Of a stretch of DNA of 64,000 nt, positions 36,620 through 45,361 are shown one piece after another. The stretch comes from Cutibacterium granulosum. Its GTDB lineage: Bacteria > Actinomycetota > Actinomycetes > Propionibacteriales > Propionibacteriaceae. The stretch is from positions 1,922,001 to 1,986,000 of the forward strand of contig NZ_LT906441.1 in the NCBI RefSeq assembly GCF_900186975.1, given 5' to 3'. The notes beneath the pieces were generated by a model, which was not told the origin of the DNA, searched no databases, and was given only the letters and a program-made list of their open reading frames with translations. A program made the translations under genes and the position numbers. Position 1 is the first letter of the stretch; each line of letters opens with the position of its first letter.

Positions 36620-37534
36620 TCAATGGTTCGGGTCGTCGTGCCGCGGCACCGTGATGACCTGGGTACCGGCGATGAGGTCGTGCAGGGTCTGGCGACGTCG
36701 CTGGAACAGCGGCATGAGGTAGCTGATTGGCGTGAGGACGATGAGGAACTGGTTGAACATCTCCACCAGTGACCACCCCAGCGCTCGAGCCAGTGCACGC
36801 AGCACCGGTAGTCGTCGATGGGAACGCCCCTGACCGTTGGGGATGACTCTCATACGCATGACGAGCTGACCGACCGACGCTGCACAGGCCGAGAGCATGA
36901 TGAACTGGTACACCGCTTGGGCAATGACGTATGCGGTGATCAAGGTCGTCATGGGATCGATGAAGTGGAATTGACTGGCGATCTGCTGCGGATTCAGCGT
37001 GGGAGTCTTCCCGGCAGCCACCTGGTCGTTGGCCCACTGCATGAATCTGGCGTACTCGTGGGCGGCATCGGTGACCTCATGGTTGAGACTCGCCATGACG
37101 ACCACGGCGATGATGACGAAGTCGATGATCGTGGCCGCCACCCTGCGCCACCACCCGGCGAGCTCGAACCCGTCCTCGGTGCTCCCCCACCTGCTGGGAC
37201 GGGGATCGGGGCGAGATGACGGCACCTGCTGCTGGGCAGGTGTGGGCCGACCATCCTGGACGCGCCTGGGTGCTGCTGGTTGCAGGGCGGCCAGTGACTC
37301 CGGCATCGTCGCGGGCTGCGGTTCTGGTGCATCACGCAGGTTGCGCGTCCACGACGTGCCGTCCCAGTATCGCTCCCCCGGGCCACCCGCTGGATCGGGG
37401 TACCACCCCATCGGGGGCAGGTTCGCCTGGCCCGACGAGGATGCCGAGGAGGATCCACCGCTTTGAGCTCGGCCGGTGCTGTCGTCGTCGGCACGTCGAT
37501 GGGGCGCTCCGGTGCTGAATCGGTCATTGCTCAC
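36620..37534 (-). CDS. RDD-family membrane protein with N-terminal DUF2510
   Basis: A protein of 304 residues from a GTG at 37534. Residues about 38-70 (MGWYPDPAGGPGERYWDGTSWT) are a DUF2510 motif. A Pro/Gln-rich linker follows. The membrane part begins with the RDD region (WWRRVAATIIDFVII) and has about three to four helices. GQLVMRMRVIPNGQG and FQRRRQTLHDLIAGTQV near the end are RDD features. These proteins are of unsettled function; some act as ion antiporters. Confidence 0.88.
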   Translation of the reverse strand: MSNDRFSTGAPHRRADDDSTGRAQSGGSSSASSSGQANLPPMGWYPDPAGGPGERYWDGTSWTRNLRDAPEPQPATMPESLAALQPAAPRRVQDGRPTPAQQQVPSSRPDPRPSRWGSTEDGFELAGWWRRVAATIIDFVIIAVVVMASLNHEVTDAAHEYARFMQWANDQVAAGKTPTLNPQQIASQFHFIDPMTTLITAYVIAQAVYQFIMLSACAASVGQLVMRMRVIPNGQGRSHRRLPVLRALARALGWSLVEMFNQFLIVLTPISYLMPLFQRRRQTLHDLIAGTQVITVPRHDDPNH

Positions 37535-37631
37535 CCCACCACTATCCCACGGAAAACTGGATGATCCACGATCCCGGGACAGCTCATGGCGAGGTTCGGT
37601 GGTGGTTTCGCCACTGCCTTATCATGGGGGC

Positions 37632-37880
37632 ATGAGTACCCAACTGGCACCCGGTTCCCAGAGCGCAGTCGAGGAGAAGACCCAGCCGAGCTTCGAGGAC
37701 GGTGACGCAGAGCGCTTCTCGCACTACGTCCCCAAGGCCAAACTCACCGATGCCATCGTCAACGGCACACCGGTCGTCGCCCTGTGCGGCAAGGTGTGGG
37801 TACCCAGCCGCAACCCGGACAAGTTCCCGGTCTGCCCGGACTGCAAGGAGATCTGGGAGTCGATGAACCCTGGGAACTGA
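37632..37880 (+). CDS. DUF3039 family small protein
   Basis: A protein of 82 residues. ALCGKVWVPSRNPDKFPVCP and the following DCKEIWE form a likely zinc-binding arrangement with three Cys (C-x(16)-C-x2-C) plus a His earlier (SHYVP). DUF3039 proteins of about this size are widespread in actinobacteria and uncharacterised. It is divergent from the RDD gene. Confidence 0.85.
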   Translation: MSTQLAPGSQSAVEEKTQPSFEDGDAERFSHYVPKAKLTDAIVNGTPVVALCGKVWVPSRNPDKFPVCPDCKEIWESMNPGN

Positions 37881-38044
37881 GTCCTGGGGAACTGGGCCCT
37901 TGGCAGCTGGGCACCGTCCCGATTCCGATGCGCCGGGCCGTTCCGATGCGCAGGGGCCAGCGCACGACACCATCAACGTGCAGTACGGATCGGCGTGCAG
38001 CACGGCCTGCCAACCCCGACTGAAAAGGCCGGTCGTCCCACTGT

Positions 38045-38084
38045 GTCAGATGGCGTCGTGTGAGGTCAGATGGCGTCGCCTGAG
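38045..38084. repeat. 20-bp tandem duplication at the 3' end of aroQ
   Basis: Two adjacent 20-base copies (GTCAGATGGCGTCG plus TGTGAG or CCTGAG; 38045-38064 and 38065-38084) differ at two positions. The second contains the aroQ stop codon and its last codons, so the end of the gene has been duplicated into the downstream gap. Confidence 0.8.
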
Positions 38085-38506
38085 GCCAAGTAGCGCAGTG
38101 CCAGGTCGTACCCGGAGATTCCCAGCCCGGTGATGCTACCGGTGACGTAGGCCGACACGACGCTGTGGTGTCGGAACTCCTCGCGCCTCGCCGTGTTGCT
38201 CAGATGCACCTCGATGACCGGGGCCTCCACCTGTGCCACGGCATCGGCAATGGCGATGTTGTAGTGGCTCCACGCCGCCGGATTGATGACGACCGGGATC
38301 CTCCGATCGGCGGCCTCGTGGAGCCACCCGATCATCTGCGCCTCCGAGTCGGTCTGGCGCACCACCACGTCCAGCCCGAGCCGGTCCGCAGTGTGCTGCA
38401 CATGGTCGACGAGTTCGTCATGGCTCATCGACCCGTAGATCTCAGGTTGACGCCGGCCGAGCCGGCCAAGATTGGGGCCGTTGAGCACCCAGACCATTCT
38501 GCTCAC
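38066..38506 (-). CDS. aroQ: Type II 3-dehydroquinate dehydratase
   Basis: A protein of 146 residues, usual for the family. It performs the third step of the shikimate pathway. [20 protein letters not shown] contains the catalytic Arg and Tyr loop; [17 protein letters not shown] and [19 protein letters not shown] are standard. The GTG start at 38506 overlaps the stop of the SIS gene (GTGA); an ATG at 38497 is an alternative. No other aro gene is near. Confidence 0.94.
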   Translation of the reverse strand: MSRMVWVLNGPNLGRLGRRQPEIYGSMSHDELVDHVQHTADRLGLDVVVRQTDSEAQMIGWLHEAADRRIPVVINPAAWSHYNIAIADAVAQVEAPVIEVHLSNTARREEFRHHSVVSAYVTGSITGLGISGYDLALRYLASGDAI

Positions 38507-39579
38507 AGCTGCACCACGTCGTCGAGACGGCCCAGCCCCAACGCCACATATGCTGCCATGTAGCGTCCCTGCATGAGCAGGGTGACGTATGTGCGGACCG
38601 GATCGGAGTCCTCGTCCACCCCGAGCGGAAGGTCGATGGCGTGCACCGGCACGTCAAACCGTTGTGCGACCTCCTCAAGGCCGGCACGGCGTGGATCCGG
38701 GACGTGGTCGTCCATGACCAACAGCACCGGACGTTGTTGCGGACCGTCCACCTCGGGATCGCTGAACGGATCGCGTGGATCGGACGAGCAGATCACCGGG
38801 AGCAGCTCGGCGGCGTCGGCACACAGGGCAGGCTCCCCAGTGGCTCTTCGGAGCGCCTCGGCAACGCGTCGTGCCGATCGGGCCGCCAACACGGATCCAC
38901 CCCACAACAGTGGTGTGGCGTCGGCCATGGCACAGGCCAGCTCCTTGGCACGGTTGAAGGGCATCTCCCGGAACGGGGAGGACTCCTCCGCAATCATGTC
39001 GGCGGCTCGCCCCACCTGGTTCGGGTCGGTCTGGGGCCCCAACCCGAGATGTCCCAGCACCGCCAGAACGGCGACAGCAGCAGCCAACGGATCATCACCG
39101 CAAACCGGCACCCGAACGCTTGCCCCGCCTGCCGTGCGCCAGGCTGGGGAATCCTCCGCAGTCGCCACCAGGATGGCAGCTCCACGTCTGGCTGCCTCTC
39201 TCACGGCACCAACGGTGTACGAGGGTTCGGCGAGAGACGCAGCTTCACCCCATGGAACTTCCTGCTGATCGACATCGACGACGAGGTCCAGGGGCCCCAC
39301 CCAGGCGGGCAGGTGTGGCAGGGACCACGCAACGATCGGAACCGGGCACAGCGGTTCGAGCACGGCACGGATGAAGCGTGCCTCCGCACCCACGACGAGC
39401 ACGCCACGCGGAGTACCGATGTGCTCCACGGCAGAGCCAATACCATCGATCTGAGCACCGACCCGACGGATTCGTGCTCCTTCACCGGCCAGACGACGTA
39501 GCAGACTCTCGGCCCCGGCCGAGAGATCACGTGACTCGAGTCGCGAGTCGTCAAAGATCGCCTTCACCGCCGCCCTCAC
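38503..39579 (-). CDS. SIS-domain sugar-phosphate isomerase-like protein
   Basis: A protein of 358 residues. Two SIS-like halves are visible, with [20 protein letters not shown] in the first, a domain linker near 170 and [20 protein letters not shown] in the second. The family corresponds to the phosphoglucose/phosphomannose-isomerase-like protein encoded near manC and whiB2 in mycobacteria. Context (manC, GT2) points to mannose-phosphate metabolism, but active-site residues cannot be confirmed by eye. The GTG start overlaps the Trm112-like stop (GTGA). Confidence 0.8.
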   Translation of the reverse strand: MRAAVKAIFDDSRLESRDLSAGAESLLRRLAGEGARIRRVGAQIDGIGSAVEHIGTPRGVLVVGAEARFIRAVLEPLCPVPIVAWSLPHLPAWVGPLDLVVDVDQQEVPWGEAASLAEPSYTVGAVREAARRGAAILVATAEDSPAWRTAGGASVRVPVCGDDPLAAAVAVLAVLGHLGLGPQTDPNQVGRAADMIAEESSPFREMPFNRAKELACAMADATPLLWGGSVLAARSARRVAEALRRATGEPALCADAAELLPVICSSDPRDPFSDPEVDGPQQRPVLLVMDDHVPDPRRAGLEEVAQRFDVPVHAIDLPLGVDEDSDPVRTYVTLLMQGRYMAAYVALGLGRLDDVVQL

Positions 39580-39857
39580 TCAGGACGAATCGAACTGATG
39601 CGGGTGGGTTCGTCGTCCTCCCCGGTCTCGGGACGACGAGCAGCGTCGATACGCAGGTCCGGGACTCCGTCATGCACCTCGAAGGCCAGTCCGCAGGAAG
39701 GTGAGGAGCAGACCAGTTCACCACTGTCGTAGTCGAGGGCGAAGGTGGAATGGCACGAGGGGCAGGCCACCACCTCGAGGAACTGGGGAGCCAGGTCAAG
39801 GGCCTCAGGCGTCTGGGGAATCTGGGTGGGCTGAGTGGTCTTGGTGGACCGGAGCAT
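39576..39857 (-). CDS. Trm112-like zinc-ribbon protein
   Basis: A protein of 93 residues. FLEVVACPSCHSTFALDYDS followed by ELVCSSPSCGLAFEVHDGVP is the four-Cys zinc ribbon and I-P/V-P motif of Trm112/YcaR-type proteins. I chose the ATG at 39857 with GAGGTG 7 bases upstream. In this gene block it accompanies the SIS protein; its partner is unknown. The usual phosphomannomutase gene (manB) that sits nearby in relatives is missing here. Confidence 0.85.
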   Translation of the reverse strand: MLRSTKTTQPTQIPQTPEALDLAPQFLEVVACPSCHSTFALDYDSGELVCSSPSCGLAFEVHDGVPDLRIDAARRPETGEDDEPTRISSIRPE

Positions 39858-39895
39858 CGTCGTCACCTCTCGAGAGCTGTTGCGCTGCACTCACG

Positions 39896-40294
39896 TTAGC
39901 GCACGGAGTCGCGGTCGGCGATGACTGCGAGGTGACCTCGTCGTCCCAGGACGGTCACCCCAGCCATGTTGGGCACGCCGTGGGACTCTGCCGTTGCGTC
40001 GCCGCTGGTGGGGACGATCTCGTCGTCGAGCATGCCGATCTCGCGCACGGCTCGGGCCAGGGCCATGATGTCGTCGGGTTCGTGCTCATCCTCGGTGCCG
40101 TCGACACCGGGGAGACGAATGAGTTCCCACCCCTTGGGGACCGTGAGTTCACCACTGTGTTCGCTGCACAGGTCGTAGCCGCCCGGATGCTGCTCCGGGG
40201 ACAGCGGGCCCAGGACTGCCGAGGACTCGGCATAGACATAGGTCAGGGTGGCCACTGCTCGCCGCCGACATCCGCTTCGCACACACAGTCTCAC
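39896..40294 (-). CDS. DUF3499 family protein
   Basis: A protein of 132 residues from a GTG at 40294. RLCVRSGCRRRAVATLTYVY at the N-terminus and YDLCSEHSGELTVPKGWELIRL form the Cys/His zinc-ribbon-like start typical of DUF3499. The family is conserved next to whiB2 in actinobacteria. The C-terminal third is variable. Function unknown. Confidence 0.87.
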   Translation of the reverse strand: MRLCVRSGCRRRAVATLTYVYAESSAVLGPLSPEQHPGGYDLCSEHSGELTVPKGWELIRLPGVDGTEDEHEPDDIMALARAVREIGMLDDEIVPTSGDATAESHGVPNMAGVTVLGRRGHLAVIADRDSVR

Positions 40295-40407
40295 GATGGT
40301 TGAGGCTACGCCGGTGCCGCGGGACAGCTCGGAGGACTGGCCGAGGGGTGCGAGGTTCGGCTCGCCGAACCCACTGTGGATGGCTGCGGTGACCTATCGT
40401 TGTCCGT

Positions 40408-40833
40408 ATGAGCACCCGACGAGATCGTCACGGCCGTGGGCCACGCGGGCCAGTCGTCCTACCGCGGGAACATGGTGGGGTGACCAGGCGTCTGCGACCC
40501 ACCCGCAACGAGTTCTTCCAGCTGTGTGTTGCACAATCGGCCCAGCGCATCCTCGAGAGCTGCCCCGGCGTGCTCAGTCAGGTGATCATTGGGATCGAGG
40601 ACGTCCCGGGCGCCACCGAATGGACCCAAGGGCGCGTCCCCCTGGCCAGTGCGCAGGACCCGGACGGACGTTCCCCGGCCAAGGTCGTGCTCTACCGTCG
40701 TCCGCTGGAACTGCGCGCCGCCACCCGCCCGGGGCTGGCGATCCTCGTGCACCGCACCCTCGTGGAGCAGTTGTCGGCACTCACCGGCTTTCCGGTCTCG
40801 GTCATCGATCCCCACGAGGATGGCATGATCTGA
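40408..40833 (+). CDS. Zincin-like metallopeptidase-family protein without HExxH
   Basis: A protein of 141 residues of the metallopeptidase family (zincin-like) found next to DUF3499 and whiB2. The fold markers RRLRPTRNEFFQLCVAQSA, VLYRRPLELRA and VHRTLVEQLSALTGFPVSVIDP are present. At the position where active members have HExxH this protein has HRTLVEQ, so the zinc site is lost and it is probably not a peptidase. It is divergent from the DUF3499 gene. Confidence 0.82.
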   Translation: MSTRRDRHGRGPRGPVVLPREHGGVTRRLRPTRNEFFQLCVAQSAQRILESCPGVLSQVIIGIEDVPGATEWTQGRVPLASAQDPDGRSPAKVVLYRRPLELRAATRPGLAILVHRTLVEQLSALTGFPVSVIDPHEDGMI

Positions 40834-40968
40834 GGTCCCCCAGACACGGGTCCACCGTGAGATGATCATGTGGGGCAGGGCGACGCCGCTGACGTCCATT
40901 ATTGGAATAGCTGCAGCTGTCGCCTGCTCAGGGTGCAGCGTGCATCGCGTGAATGATCGCTCGATCGC

Positions 40969-41229
40969 TCAGGCGCGACGCCGCAACCTGCGCCGCTCCA
41001 TCTCCGACATGCCGCCCCAGATGCCGAACCGTTCATCGTTCTCCAGTGCGTACGACAGGCACTCGTCACGCACCTCGCAGGACTCACAGATTCGTTTGGC
41101 CTCGCGAGTGGAACCACCCTTCTCGGGGAAGAACGCCTCCGGATCGGTCTGAGCGCACAGGGCGCGCTCCTGCCACGACATTTCTTCGTCGTCGCCGTCG
41201 GGCAGCGACACCAGGACATTGGTGGGCAT
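40969..41229 (-). CDS. whiB2: WhiB-family Fe-S regulator (WhiB2-like)
   Basis: A protein of 86 residues. Four Cys at 25, 48, 51 and 57 (C-x22-C-x2-C-x5-C) bind the [4Fe-4S] cluster; GIWGGMSEMERRRLRRR supplies the G-(I/V)-W-G-G turn and basic DNA-binding tail. The neighbours (DUF3499, zincin-like protein) match the whiB2 locus of mycobacteria, where the protein controls septation. The paralogue identity is from context. GGAG lies 8 bases before the ATG. Confidence 0.9.
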   Translation of the reverse strand: MPTNVLVSLPDGDDEEMSWQERALCAQTDPEAFFPEKGGSTREAKRICESCEVRDECLSYALENDERFGIWGGMSEMERRRLRRRA

Positions 41230-41386
41230 GAAGAGATCTCCTCTGGAAAGGGGGAAGGCAGTCGCGCTGAGATCTGCTCGTTCACCAAGTTACACGACTG
41301 TCATTCATCTGTCATTCATTCCGTGAACTCGTGAGACTCCCCTGTCGGTGCCCCAATTTCTGATAAGAGCACCCCGGTCGCTGATG

Positions 41387-42097
41387 TCAGGGCTGGCGGG
41401 AGTCATCGTGCTGGCCCTGCGAATCCTGGTTCCGATGCTGGGACCAGTCCAGTGCCTGCCCGGACGTCCCCCAGGTGGAGGCTTGGGCCCCCTGCGCAGC
41501 GTCGGATGCCTTTGCCCACGAGGCTCCAGCGGCCTCATCGGTCGTCCACACCGGTGTGTTGCGCTCATCCTCCCCACTGGAGCCAGCAGGATCGTCCTGT
41601 TCCGATCCAGCAGGCACCGGGCGAGGTCGTGTGGTCTCACCGCTTTGCTCACCGTGGCTGAGTGGTGATGCCGCCACGATGAGGGCAATGATCGCCAGCA
41701 CCTTGACCGTCACCACCATGAGGGACCCGATGAACCCCAGGGCCACGCCAAGGGTTCGACCGGGAGCATGCACACATGCCAGAATCGCCAGGATGAGGTC
41801 GCAGCCCGCACCCACGGCGACGACGATGGCGGCGACCTTGGCGATGACCGTTGACCTGGTCACCACCGGAGCCTGCAGGCGGCACCACCACACGGCAGCC
41901 ACCATGGCCAACATGATGGTCAACCCCAGTGAGCCACCGGAGGAGCGACGAGCGACTTCGAAGACGGTGTCCTCGCCCTGGATCAGCGCTCCGCAGAAAT
42001 CCACCAGGAAGATGATCGTGAACCCCGTGCCAAGGGCGGTGAGCACCCAGGCCAGCGGTTCACGTACCCGCAACAACTTCTCGACAAGTGGGTTCAT
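41387..42097 (-). CDS. Four-helix membrane protein coupled to manC
   Basis: A protein of 236 residues with about four membrane helices in the first 155 residues and a polar, Gln/Ser/Asp-rich cytoplasmic tail (about 155-236). The ATG at 42097 overlaps the manC stop (ATGA). No family recognised. Coupling to manC is the only hint of a role in envelope mannosylation. Confidence 0.8.
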   Translation of the reverse strand: MNPLVEKLLRVREPLAWVLTALGTGFTIIFLVDFCGALIQGEDTVFEVARRSSGGSLGLTIMLAMVAAVWWCRLQAPVVTRSTVIAKVAAIVVAVGAGCDLILAILACVHAPGRTLGVALGFIGSLMVVTVKVLAIIALIVAASPLSHGEQSGETTRPRPVPAGSEQDDPAGSSGEDERNTPVWTTDEAAGASWAKASDAAQGAQASTWGTSGQALDWSQHRNQDSQGQHDDSRQP

Positions 42098-43170
42098 GCG
42101 TAGTCCCGTCCACACTCCTCGGCCACCACGGCGACGAGCTCCTTGACCCGCTGGCTGTCGGCCAGCGGAACGACGAGTGTGGCCCGATCGGTGGTCACCA
42201 CGGCCATGGCATGCAGCCCAGCCACGGCGAGTACCGCGTCGGATCGGGTGTTGATGAGCAGATTCGCCTCGGAATCGATGGAAACCGTGGCCCCGGTGGC
42301 ATGGTTTCCCCTGCCGTCGTCGGGAAGGTGCGGGGCAAGGGTCTCGAAGGAGCCGACGTCATACCACTGGATGGCCAGCGGCACGGCAACGACATGGCAT
42401 CCGGCTCGACCCGCTGAGACCGGCTCCATGACGGCGAAGTCCACCGAGATCTTCTCCATCTGAGGGTAGACCTCCTGCAGGGACTCTGGCTCGCGCACGA
42501 GCTGACCAGCCTGACGGGCAGTGGCCGGTTTGAGCTGGGAGACGACGTCGAGCAGAGTTGTGGCTCGCCAGACGAACATCCCGGAGTTCCACCAGAACTC
42601 CCCGGAGTCGAAGTAGCTGCGCGCCAGCTCCGCATTGGGTTTCTCGACGAATTCACGCACCTCGAAGGCGCGGCGATCCTCGTCAATGGGGTTGCCCCGG
42701 TGCAGATATCCGAAACCGGTGTTCGGCTCGGTGGGAATGACACCGAAGGTCACCAGGGCCGAGGAATCGGTCTCGGCGATCTCGAAGCCGTGGTTCAGGG
42801 CGGCGCGAAATCCACTCACCGGGCGGATGATGTGATCGGCGGTGACGGTGGCAATGACGGCGTCCGGGTCGGAGTCGGCGATGACGGCAGCCGGCCACGT
42901 CACGGCGTTGAGGGAATCCCGCCCCACGGGTTCCCCGAGGATGTTGCTGCCCGGCACCTCGGGAAGGATGTCGGAGACGACGTCGGCATAGGCCTGCCCG
43001 GTGCACACGAAGACGTTCTCGTCCGGGACGACACCGCGCACCCGTTCGAAGGCCATTCGCAACAGACTCATCCCGTCGATGAGGTCGAGCAACTGCTTGG
43101 GTTCACCCTGACGTGACAACGGCCACAGTCGGGTACCGGATCCACCAGCGATGATGAGGACGTAGCGCAT
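42094..43170 (-). CDS. manC: Mannose-1-phosphate guanylyltransferase
   Basis: A protein of 358 residues. It makes GDP-mannose from mannose-1-phosphate and GTP. IIAGGSGTRLWPLSR (nucleotide binding), LGEPVGRDSLNAVTW, VTADHIIRP and REFVEKPN are the family motifs. The C-terminus lacks the isomerase domain of bifunctional forms. It is divergent from the TIGR03089-like gene. Confidence 0.94.
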   Translation of the reverse strand: MRYVLIIAGGSGTRLWPLSRQGEPKQLLDLIDGMSLLRMAFERVRGVVPDENVFVCTGQAYADVVSDILPEVPGSNILGEPVGRDSLNAVTWPAAVIADSDPDAVIATVTADHIIRPVSGFRAALNHGFEIAETDSSALVTFGVIPTEPNTGFGYLHRGNPIDEDRRAFEVREFVEKPNAELARSYFDSGEFWWNSGMFVWRATTLLDVVSQLKPATARQAGQLVREPESLQEVYPQMEKISVDFAVMEPVSAGRAGCHVVAVPLAIQWYDVGSFETLAPHLPDDGRGNHATGATVSIDSEANLLINTRSDAVLAVAGLHAMAVVTTDRATLVVPLADSQRVKELVAVVAEECGRDYA

Positions 43171-43226
43171 GCCTCAAGGCTAGCGACGAATTGCGTCGAT
43201 TCTCGCAACGCCGGGCCGAGCACGGC

Positions 43227-44027
43227 ATGATGGCTGCCATGAACACCAGCATCGAGCAGTCCGGCGCCGAGGATGGCTGCGGGTTCACCGGCACGAAGCT
43301 GGCTGCAGCCATTGCACGCCAGGTCCACAATCCCGACCCGTTCGTCACCTGGGTCAACGGCGATTCACGTCTTGACCTGTCGGGGAAGACGCTGTGCACC
43401 TGGGTGGCCAAGACCGTGACCCTCATGACCGACGAGGGCATCGGTCGCGGGGACCGTGTGGCACTTGACGCCGTGACTCAGCATCCCGGGCACTGGATCG
43501 CACCGATCTGGTTCATGTCCAGCTGGTGGGCCGGATGGCACGTCCTGCTGGGTGCCGAACCAGACGATGACCCGGTTGATGCCCTTGTCACTGGTCCGAG
43601 GCAAGACTTGGCACAGTGTCACCGGACGTCGGCAGCGCAGGTGCCTGCGTCGACGCTCGTCCAGTGCTCGCTCAAACCGTGGGGCGGTCCGTGTGACGAC
43701 CTCGCACCTGCAGCCATTGACCACGCCGACTGCATGGCCATGCCGGATGCCCTGCCACCAGCAGATGCAGATCCACACCTTGTCCTGGGCGCTGCGACGC
43801 AGCCGCCAGGGGCGGACGAGCCGAGCACGCATGACACCGCCCCGATCGGTGATCGTGTCCTGCTGGCCCACCCCACTGACACACAGGTGGCATGGGTCAC
43901 CGCGCGGTGTCTGGTGGGTGGGGGCTCCCTGGTGCTCATCGACTCCGTCGAGGACGACACGGCATCGACCGACCCCACCTGTCACGACACAGCAGTACGG
44001 GAACACGCTCGAGTCATCGCCCGGTGA
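43227..44027 (+). CDS. TIGR03089-like protein (AMP-binding-enzyme N-terminal-like)
   Basis: A protein of 266 residues. RLDLSGKTLCTWVAKTVTLM and GDRVALDAVTQHPGHWIAPIWFMSSWWAGWHVLL resemble the N-terminal part of acyl-CoA ligase-like proteins but the catalytic AMP-binding motif is absent. Short proteins of this kind (TIGR03089) are common next to manC in actinobacteria. The start at 43227 or 43239 is unresolved because no clear ribosome binding site is visible. Confidence 0.72.
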   Translation: MMAAMNTSIEQSGAEDGCGFTGTKLAAAIARQVHNPDPFVTWVNGDSRLDLSGKTLCTWVAKTVTLMTDEGIGRGDRVALDAVTQHPGHWIAPIWFMSSWWAGWHVLLGAEPDDDPVDALVTGPRQDLAQCHRTSAAQVPASTLVQCSLKPWGGPCDDLAPAAIDHADCMAMPDALPPADADPHLVLGAATQPPGADEPSTHDTAPIGDRVLLAHPTDTQVAWVTARCLVGGGSLVLIDSVEDDTASTDPTCHDTAVREHARVIAR

Positions 44028-44074
44028 CGCAGCCTCCCCGCTACGACTCGCTGCACCCGAGGTGCGGGGTCACT

Positions 44075-45103
44075 TCATTGCGTTCGAGGTGCGGGTAGCC
44101 CCACGATGAAACCGGCCCCCCAGCTCATGTGCATGACGGTGAGCACGAGCGGCAATCGTGCTCGTACCGCAGAGGTGAGGGGCTGCTTGAGCAGCAGGCT
44201 GCCGGCCGTCATGGCACCGAGGTATCCGGCTGGCACGGCAAAACCCGCCACCAGAGGACTGGGCCGCCCCTTCAGGGCCGAACGCACGATCCCAGCCACT
44301 CCCCCGATGGCCCCGACCGCGCACGCCACGACCGTCACGGGAGCAGCCAGGTATCGCAGGCTCGCCGAGTCCCGATGGGTCCGTATGACCTGACGACGCC
44401 ACTGCCCGGTGTGAAAGAACTGGGTGGCAAGGGATTTCACATCCGAGCGAGGCCGATAGGTCACCTTCAGACGAGGGCTGAACCACACCTCGCGTCCGCT
44501 GTGACGCAGCCGATAGTTGAGTTCCCAGTCCTGTGCCCGGTCGAAGCTGGGGTCGAAGCCGCCGACCGCCAGCAGGTCGGTCTTGCGATACACCCCCAGA
44601 AAAACAGTGTCGGCAGGACCTTCCGGTGAGTTCTTGAGATGGAAGGAGCCGCCCCCCAACCCAAGTCGGGACGTGTAGGCCGCAGCCACCGCCTTCTCGA
44701 AGTCAGTCGTCCCCTGGGCGTCCATGATCCCCCCGACATTGGCGGCACCGGTACGCTCCAGCAACTCCACAGCGGTGGCGATGTACTCCGGACCGAGCTC
44801 ACCGTGAGCGTCGACCCGCACGATGATGTCGTACCTGCTGGCCGCCACTCCCAGGTTCATGGCCCTGGGTGTCGTGCCCTGCGGGTTCGCGATGACCCGA
44901 ATCCGCTCGTCGCCGTCGGCAAGCCGCTCAGCGATCCGTTCGGTGTCGTCCTCGCTGGGCGCGACGACGAGAATGATCTCCATCGGACCGGGATAGCCCT
45001 GACCGACGATTCCGGCGACGGAGGACGCCAGAAATCTCTGCTCGTTGCGCACGGGCACGACGATGGACACAGGCGGTGCGAAATTGGAGGCCATGTGGTT
45101 CAT
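44075..45103 (-). CDS. GT2-family glycosyltransferase
   Basis: A protein of 342 residues. PVSIVVPVRNEQRFLASSVA and NLGVAASRYDIIVRVDAHGE mark a GT-A nucleotide-sugar domain, with a D-x-D-like acid pair and FDRAQDWELNYRLRHSG as the E/D-containing acceptor motif. About three helices (from residue 240) at the C-terminus anchor it. The donor is unknown; the nearby manC suggests GDP-mannose or a cell-wall sugar. GGAG lies 7 bases before the ATG. Confidence 0.88.
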   Translation of the reverse strand: MNHMASNFAPPVSIVVPVRNEQRFLASSVAGIVGQGYPGPMEIILVVAPSEDDTERIAERLADGDERIRVIANPQGTTPRAMNLGVAASRYDIIVRVDAHGELGPEYIATAVELLERTGAANVGGIMDAQGTTDFEKAVAAAYTSRLGLGGGSFHLKNSPEGPADTVFLGVYRKTDLLAVGGFDPSFDRAQDWELNYRLRHSGREVWFSPRLKVTYRPRSDVKSLATQFFHTGQWRRQVIRTHRDSASLRYLAAPVTVVACAVGAIGGVAGIVRSALKGRPSPLVAGFAVPAGYLGAMTAGSLLLKQPLTSAVRARLPLVLTVMHMSWGAGFIVGLPAPRTQ

Positions 45104-45361
45104 TGTGCCAGCTCCGCCATGAAAGTCCGTGACGACGATCCGGTACAGCCAGGCACTCAGGGATCATCATGCCCGACACCGGCATCAACACTCACTGTCC
45201 TGGCGCTGCGGAGCCATGGTCCTGGCACGGGAGCCACCGTCCTGACACTGAGGCAGCAGCGCAGAACTCCGTCGCTGTGATGAGCTTTCCTGTCGGTTTT
45301 GTGCGCCTCACACGGCCGGTCACGATTCTTTTCGCGCACAGTGATGGATACGGTTGTCTGC

